Assembly: GCA_945897435.1 (NCBI GenBank)
Contig: CAMDFJ010000015.1
Location: 1-33,565 of the forward strand
Length of the DNA: 33,565 nt
From: Candidatus Kuenenia stuttgartensis
GTDB lineage: Bacteria > Planctomycetota > Planctomycetia > Pirellulales > UBA1268
Direction of reading: 5' to 3'
Shown here piece after piece: positions 27,927-33,565 of this stretch. Both the position numbers and the translations under genes were made by a program. Under the pieces are notes generated by a model. It saw nothing but the letters and a program-made list of their open reading frames with translations. It ran no database searches and was not told where the DNA came from. Each line of letters opens with the position of its first letter. The first letter of the stretch is position 1.

Positions 27927-30206
27927 ATGCCTCCTGTTTGCGACACCGTCGCGAACTGGCTGATTTCACGTCGCGCCATTCTCGCCATCCTCGCCATCGT
28001 GCTGGCGGCTGTCTCGGTAGAACGCTCCAGTCACCTCGAATTCGCCCGCTCGATCGACACCATGTTCGATCGCTCCGACCCGGCACTCGGTCCCTACCGC
28101 CGTCTGGCCCGCGGTTTTGGATCGAGCGAGGTCGTGCTCGCCGCCTACGACGCGCCCGACCTGTTCACTCCGACTGGCATCCAACACCTCCGCCAGCTCA
28201 CCAACCGACTCGAGAGCACGCCGGGCGTGGCCTCGGCGACGAGCCTCGCCAGCACGCCTCTCGGTGACCGGATCATCGAAGTCGATGACAGCCCTGCGGC
28301 CCGACGAATCGTCACCCTGATGGAGGGCTACACGCTTTCCCCCGACCATCGCACGGCGGCGGTCGCCTGCGTGCTCGACCCGGCAGACCCTTCCCGCCCC
28401 GTCTCCCGGGCCGAGACGATCGACCTGATTCGCCGCGAGATGGCGACCCAGCCGGATGGCACGGTGGCGGGTGAGCCGGTGATGCTGCGGGATGGATTCG
28501 CAATGCTCGAACGCGATGGCAATCTGCTCGGCACGAGCGCCGGACTCCTCGCCGGTGCCGTGCTGCTCGTCTCCTTCCGCAGCCTTCGCTGGCTGGTGGT
28601 GCCGCTGGTCGTGGTGCTGTTGGCCCTCTGGAGCACCCGCGGTGTGCTCGCGGTCGTGGGGCTCAAACTCACGATGGTCTCGACCATGCTTTCGGCGATG
28701 GTCACGATCGTGGCGATCGCCACGGTCGTGCACGTGATCGTCGAGTACCGTCGGCAGCGGGAACTCGGACTCCCGGCCGAGGCGGCACTCGAGCAGACGA
28801 TCAGTCTCCTCTTCTGGCCGGTGCTCGGGGCGATCGCCACCGACGTCATCGGCTTTGGCTCGCTGATCTTCAGCAAGGTCGGGCCGGTCCACGATTTCGG
28901 GATCATGACCGCGATCGGGGCGATCATGGTGCTCCTGGCGGCGGCCCTGACCGTGCCGTTCCTCGCCCTCGCCGGAAGCTTCGATGTCGACCCCAGACGC
29001 GCCTGGGGCGAGGCCACGCTCGAACTGGGGCTCGATGGACTCGTGAAGGGCATCCTGCGCCGGCCGGGACGGATCCTCGGCATCTCGATGGCGATCGCCG
29101 CCGTCTGTGTCGCCGGCATGGCCCGTCTCGAGGTGGAAACCGACTTCACCCGCAACTTCCGCCGCACGAGCCCGATCGTCCGTTCCTACGACATGATCGA
29201 GTCGAAGCTCGGCGGTGCCGGTGTCTGGGATGTGCTCGTGCCCTATGCCGAGCCGATCGACGGGACCACGCTGTCGCGGCTCGCGCGACTTGAGCGTCGG
29301 CTGCGGGAGGAGGTTCACACGCCATCCGCTGACGGCACCGCGACGCCGGGGCTGACGAAGGTCATGAGCGTGGCCGATGTGCTTGCCGCGATCTCGCCGG
29401 TGTCGCTCCAGCGGCTCGAAACCACGCGGCTCGGCAACTGGATCGTAACCGGGGCCAGCGAGCTTCTCCGGCAGCAACTGCCCCAGCTCGGCCGGTCTCT
29501 CATCGGCCGCGATCCGGCCGACGGATCGACATGGTTGCGGGTCATGCTGCGGGCCCGCGAGCGGCAGCCGGCCGAGGACAAGCGGGCGATCGTCGAGTCG
29601 GTGCGACGGATCGTCGCCGAAGAGTTTCCGGCAACCGATTCCAGGCCGGGAGGTGAGGTGACGGGCGTCTTCGTCCTGCTGGCGAAGCTCGTCGACCGGA
29701 TGCTCTCCGACCAGTGGCTGACCTTCCTGATCGCGGCCGCCGGCGTGTTCCTCCTGCTGGCCGTCGCCTTTCGCAGCCCACTGCTCTCGGCAGTGGCGCT
29801 GGTGCCCAACCTGCTGCCGATCTTCGTGGTGCTCGGAATTCTCGGCTGGGCCGGCATTCGCATCAACATGGGCACGGCGATGATCGCCGCCGTCTCGATG
29901 GGCCTGTCTGTCGACAGTTCGATCCACTACATCGCCGCCTTCCGCCGCCGCCTGACCGCTGGCCACGCCTTCGAGGCGGCACTCGAGACCGCCCACCAGA
30001 CCGCGGGCCGGGCGATGGTCTTCTCCACGCTCGCGCTCGTCGTCGGGTTTCTGGCCCTGACCAGCAGCGGCTTCATTCCCACGGTCTCCTTCGGGGCGCT
30101 CTCCTGCCTGACGCTCGCCGGTGGACTCGTCGGCAATCTCGTGATCCTTCCCGTGCTCCTGACCCTGTTCGAGCGTTGGACCGCCTCCGGCTGTCGGACC
30201 GGCTGA
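27927..30206 (+). CDS. RND-superfamily / MMPL-type exporter
   Basis: 759 aa; two blocks of TM helices (VLLVSFRSLRWLVVPLVVVLLALWSTRG ... GFGSLIFSKVGPVHDFGIMTAIGAIMVLLAAALTVPFL and FLLLAVAFRSPLLSAVALVPNLLPIFVVLGILGWAGIRINMGTAMIAAVSMGLSVDSSIHYI). Confidence 0.9.
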   Translation: MPPVCDTVANWLISRRAILAILAIVLAAVSVERSSHLEFARSIDTMFDRSDPALGPYRRLARGFGSSEVVLAAYDAPDLFTPTGIQHLRQLTNRLESTPGVASATSLASTPLGDRIIEVDDSPAARRIVTLMEGYTLSPDHRTAAVACVLDPADPSRPVSRAETIDLIRREMATQPDGTVAGEPVMLRDGFAMLERDGNLLGTSAGLLAGAVLLVSFRSLRWLVVPLVVVLLALWSTRGVLAVVGLKLTMVSTMLSAMVTIVAIATVVHVIVEYRRQRELGLPAEAALEQTISLLFWPVLGAIATDVIGFGSLIFSKVGPVHDFGIMTAIGAIMVLLAAALTVPFLALAGSFDVDPRRAWGEATLELGLDGLVKGILRRPGRILGISMAIAAVCVAGMARLEVETDFTRNFRRTSPIVRSYDMIESKLGGAGVWDVLVPYAEPIDGTTLSRLARLERRLREEVHTPSADGTATPGLTKVMSVADVLAAISPVSLQRLETTRLGNWIVTGASELLRQQLPQLGRSLIGRDPADGSTWLRVMLRARERQPAEDKRAIVESVRRIVAEEFPATDSRPGGEVTGVFVLLAKLVDRMLSDQWLTFLIAAAGVFLLLAVAFRSPLLSAVALVPNLLPIFVVLGILGWAGIRINMGTAMIAAVSMGLSVDSSIHYIAAFRRRLTAGHAFEAALETAHQTAGRAMVFSTLALVVGFLALTSSGFIPTVSFGALSCLTLAGGLVGNLVILPVLLTLFERWTASGCRTG

Positions 30207-30253
30207 AAAACGCTACAACACCGCTCCAGAGTCACGTCCACGAGGAGCAGTCC

Positions 30254-31747
30254 ATGACGAGCGAGTTTGCCGGTCTTCGCGGATCGCGAGACATCATCGC
30301 CGAGCCGTCCACCCGGCCCGAGGCATTCGAGGGCGACGCGGTCGTCCTGTTCCTTTACGAAGGAGGCGTCGGCTCCGGCCCCGCAGCCGACATCGACCGG
30401 GCCACGGGGGGCATCCTCTCGCGACTGGTGGCCGCCGGCGAACTGACCGGCAAGCGATATGAATGCCTGCCGCTTCTCGCCTGTCCGGGAGTGCGGGCAG
30501 CCCAGATCGTCGTCGTCGGACTCGGTGCCCGCGAGTGTTGCGATGCCGGTGTCATTCACCGGGCCGCCGCCACGGCAACCCGCCAGCTTTCAGGACGGCC
30601 ACGAACCCGTGTGGCGCTCGCAGCCGACGGCTCATGGACGACACGTCAGATCGAGCAGGCCGTTGCCGGCGGCATCGTGGGCATGACCGGACAGGATCTC
30701 TATCGCGCGGAAAAGCGTCGCTCCCGCTTTGGATCCACGGTCTGGATCGGGGCGCCGGTCGAGGCCGTCAACCACGGGGCGATCATCGGCGACGGCGTCA
30801 ATTTCGCCCGGCGGCTCGTCAACATGCCTGCGGAGGATCTCTATCCGCAGACCTTCGCCGAAGAGGCGGCACGGGTCGCCGGACGCACGGGTCTGGAGAT
30901 CGAGATCTGGGACGAGTCACAATTGGCCCGGGAACGCTGTCAGGCGATCCTGGCCGTGGCACGGGGCAGTTCCCGCCCGCCGCGACTGGTCATGCTTCGT
31001 TACCGGGCTGCCGGGGACCGGCCCACGCTCGCCCTGGTCGGCAAGGGAGTGACTTTCGACTCCGGTGGCCTCTCCCTCAAGCCCTCCGACTCGATGCTCA
31101 CGATGAAGTGCGACATGGCGGGTGGTGCGGCCGTCATCGCCGCAGCCGCGACGATCGCCGCGTTGCAGCTGCCGGTCAACCTGATCGCCGCCATCGGGCT
31201 CGTCGAAAACATGACCGGCCCGGCTGCCTACAAGCTCGGTGACGTGATCACCGCCCGCAGCGGCACGACGATCGAGATCCACAACACCGACGCCGAGGGA
31301 AGGGTCGTGCTCGCCGACGTGCTCGACGTGGTCCGTGAGCTGAAGCCCGCGAAGATCGTGGATGCGGCCACGCTGACGGGCGCCTGCATGGTGGCCCTGG
31401 GCTACGACGTGGCCGGGCTGTTCACGAACGACCAGCCCTGGTGCGACAGGGTGGCGGCGGCGGCGAGGTCGGTCGGCGAATCCGTCTGGCAACTGCCGAT
31501 GTATCCGGACTACGACGAGCAGATCAAGAGCGAGGTCGCCGACATCAAGAACGTCGGCGAGGGCCGCTGGGGCGGCGCGATCACGGCAGCCAAGTTTCTC
31601 GAACGTTTCGTGGGCGGGATCCCCTGGACCCATGTCGATATTGCAGGCCCCGCCTTCGCAGAGAAGCCGCGGCCCTGGATCGATGGCGGCGGCACAGGTT
31701 CGATGGTGCGGGCGTTCGTCGAACTGGCCCGGGACGGAATCGAGTGA
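30254..31747 (+). CDS. pepA: Leucyl aminopeptidase (peptidase family M17)
   Basis: VGKGVTFDSGGLSLKPSDSMLTMKCDMAGGAAV and IEIHNTDAEGRVVLADVL (M17 signature NTDAEGR). Start at MTSEFAGLRG, not the track start at 29714. Confidence 0.95.
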   Translation: MTSEFAGLRGSRDIIAEPSTRPEAFEGDAVVLFLYEGGVGSGPAADIDRATGGILSRLVAAGELTGKRYECLPLLACPGVRAAQIVVVGLGARECCDAGVIHRAAATATRQLSGRPRTRVALAADGSWTTRQIEQAVAGGIVGMTGQDLYRAEKRRSRFGSTVWIGAPVEAVNHGAIIGDGVNFARRLVNMPAEDLYPQTFAEEAARVAGRTGLEIEIWDESQLARERCQAILAVARGSSRPPRLVMLRYRAAGDRPTLALVGKGVTFDSGGLSLKPSDSMLTMKCDMAGGAAVIAAAATIAALQLPVNLIAAIGLVENMTGPAAYKLGDVITARSGTTIEIHNTDAEGRVVLADVLDVVRELKPAKIVDAATLTGACMVALGYDVAGLFTNDQPWCDRVAAAARSVGESVWQLPMYPDYDEQIKSEVADIKNVGEGRWGGAITAAKFLERFVGGIPWTHVDIAGPAFAEKPRPWIDGGGTGSMVRAFVELARDGIE

Positions 31748-31757
31748 GGGACGGGTT

Positions 31758-32828
31758 TCAGCCCACCCGGCCCCTTCCGAGCAACTCCGCGATCCGCTCC
31801 CGGGTCACCGGCTCGATCATTCCATGCTCGGTGATGATCCCGCGGATCAGGCGGGCGGGCGTGACGTCGAAGGCGGGATTGTAGGCTTCGGCACCATCAG
31901 GTGCGGCCGCGACGCCCAACGGCCAGAGAACTTCAGCCGCGGACCGCTGCTCGATCGGGATTTCATCGCCGGAGTCGATCGAGAGGTCGAACGTGCTCGA
32001 TGGGGCGGCGACGAAGAATGGCACGCCGTGCGCCGCTGCCAGAACGGCGAGTGAGTAGGTGCCGATCTTGTTGGCGGTGTCGCCGGAGGCCGTGATCCGG
32101 TCGGCACCGACGATGCAGGCGGCGATCCGGCCGGTCTTGAGCAGGTGGCCGGCGGCCGCGTCGACGAGCACCGTCACGGGGATGCCCCGCTGAACCAGTT
32201 CCCAGGCGGTCAGCCGGGCACCCTGAAACAGCGGCCGGGTCTCGTCGGCAAAGACGCGAAACCGCCGTCCCTGGTCCCAGGCCGTCGTGATCACGGCCAG
32301 CGCCGTGCCGTCGCCCCCGGTTGCCAGGGCTCCTGTGTTGCAGTGGGTGAGGATGTCGCCGGCGGGCAGCACGGCGGCTCCGTGCCTGCCGATCGCCGCG
32401 CAGAGCCTGCCATCCTCCTGGTGGATCGTCCGGGCTTCCGCCAGCAGCGTCGCCCCGAGCATGGAGGCCGGAAGATCTGCAGCCAAACCCGAGAGTACCG
32501 CCAGACATCGCTCGACCGCCCAGCGAAGATTGACGGCCGTCGGCCGGGCGCAGGCGAGCGTTTCGGCCCGCGCAAGCAGGTGGGCTCGGGCGGCCTCGGG
32601 CGTCAGTCCATCCCGCGCAGCCTCAGCGGCGGCCAGTACGAGCCCGTAACCACCGGCAATCCCGATCGCCGGGGCACCGCGAACCCGCAGGCTCTTGATT
32701 GCCTCCACCACCTGATCGACGTCGGTGCAATGAATCCACTCGATCCTGGAGGGGAGCAGCGTCTGGTCGAGGAGGTCGAGGGCCCCGGCCTGATCACCGG
32801 CCCAGCGCAGGGAAACAGGACGTGTCAT
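31758..32828 (-). CDS. mtnA: S-methyl-5-thioribose-1-phosphate isomerase
   Basis: LLDQTLLPSRIEWIHCTDVDQVVEAIKSLRVRGAPAIGIAGGYGL; ILTHCNTGALATGGDGTALAVI; DETRPLFQGARLTAWEL; GADRITASGDTANKIGTYSLA. Confidence 0.95.
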   Translation of the reverse strand: MTRPVSLRWAGDQAGALDLLDQTLLPSRIEWIHCTDVDQVVEAIKSLRVRGAPAIGIAGGYGLVLAAAEAARDGLTPEAARAHLLARAETLACARPTAVNLRWAVERCLAVLSGLAADLPASMLGATLLAEARTIHQEDGRLCAAIGRHGAAVLPAGDILTHCNTGALATGGDGTALAVITTAWDQGRRFRVFADETRPLFQGARLTAWELVQRGIPVTVLVDAAAGHLLKTGRIAACIVGADRITASGDTANKIGTYSLAVLAAAHGVPFFVAAPSSTFDLSIDSGDEIPIEQRSAAEVLWPLGVAAAPDGAEAYNPAFDVTPARLIRGIITEHGMIEPVTRERIAELLGRGRVG

Positions 32829-32842
32829 CGGCAGGAAAGGCC

Positions 32843-33565
32843 TCAGCCGGTCTCCCCTGGAAGCGTTTCACAGGGCAGGCCGAACGTGTCGGCAACCGCG
32901 CGGTAGACGAGCCGCCCGCGATAGACGTTCACCGCCGAGCGGATCGACTGGCTCTCGCGAATCGCGGCATCGACGCCCCGGCTGGCCAGCTGGAGCACGT
33001 AGGGCAACGTCGCGTTGCAGAGTGCGTAGGTGCTGGTCCGGCCCACGGCGCCCGGCATGTTCGTCACGCAGTAGTGGACGACATCATCCACCACGAAGGT
33101 CGGCTCCGCATGGGTCGTGGGCCGGCTGGTTGCAACGCAGCCTCCCTGATCGATCGCCACATCGATGATCACCGCTCCCGGCTTCATCAGCTTCAGGTCC
33201 TCTCGCTCGACGAGATGCGGGGCCCGCGCGCCCGGAATCAACACGCTGCCGATCACCAGATCGGATCGGGCGATCTGCTCGCGGATCGTATGCCGATCGG
33301 AATAGAGGCAGTCCACATTGGCGGGCGTGACGTCGTCGAGATACCGCAACCGCTCGAGGTTTGTGTCGAGCAGGGCGACACTGGCGCCGAACCCGGCGGC
33401 GACCTTGGCCGCGTTGGCACCGACCGTGCCCGCCCCGAGCACCGTGACATGCGCGGGCGCCACGCCCGGCACGCCGCCAAGGAGGATGCCGCGGCCCATC
33501 TGCGGCTTTTCCAGATACTTGGCACCTTCCTGGATGCTCATCCGGCCCGCGACCTCGCTCATCGG
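32843..33565 (-). CDS. ald: Alanine dehydrogenase, C-terminal part (5' end beyond window)
   Basis: MSEVAGRMSIQEGAKYLEKPQMGRGILLGGVPGVAPAHVTVLGAGTVGANAAKVAAGFGA; NMPGAVGRTSTYALCNATLPYVLQLA. The Met at 33562 is probably internal because the N-terminal domain is missing. Confidence 0.93.
   Translation of the reverse strand, partial: PMSEVAGRMSIQEGAKYLEKPQMGRGILLGGVPGVAPAHVTVLGAGTVGANAAKVAAGFGASVALLDTNLERLRYLDDVTPANVDCLYSDRHTIREQIARSDLVIGSVLIPGARAPHLVEREDLKLMKPGAVIIDVAIDQGGCVATSRPTTHAEPTFVVDDVVHYCVTNMPGAVGRTSTYALCNATLPYVLQLASRGVDAAIRESQSIRSAVNVYRGRLVYRAVADTFGLPCETLPGETG

Noticed and set aside
27966-29996. 676-aa minus-strand ORF
   Set aside because: Fully antisense to the RND/MMPL exporter, H/R/D/E-rich with no recognisable domain; shadow ORF.

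Overview
High-GC bacterial window. Gene content and protein styles (DUF1559/H-X9-DG-like module, DUF1570-like protease, LptD-like plus LptF/G-like proteins, twin-arginine leader on a sialidase-like protein) suggest a Planctomycetes-type chromosome; this lineage call is inference. It reads mainly as ordinary, densely packed chromosome: livM(partial)-livH-livK, rlmKL, carB, ahpD-like, a PEGA lipoprotein/PaaK-like/DUF971 operon, PP2C phosphatase + LptF/G permease, sugar-phosphate isomerase/epimerase, sialidase-like, membrane/DUF1570-like protein, transketolase, ECF sigma + candidate anti-sigma, NCS2/AzgA-like permease, LptD-like, RND/MMPL exporter, leucyl aminopeptidase, mtnA and alanine dehydrogenase (partial). 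I found no CRISPR array, rRNA, tRNA, IS element, prophage or obvious defence island. The most unusual non-coding signal is the 8.72-9.18 kb intergenic region. It holds a perfect 70-bp direct repeat (89-bp period) built of three consecutive mini-hairpins that all have the loop TCC, a degenerate third copy, and a separate long imperfect inverted repeat. The most unusual coding signals are a candidate anti-sigma factor with a pseudopilin/H-X9-DG-like C-terminus, and a polytopic-membrane/gluzincin fusion with an internal signal-peptide-like segment. No searches were run; all family calls come from reading motifs.
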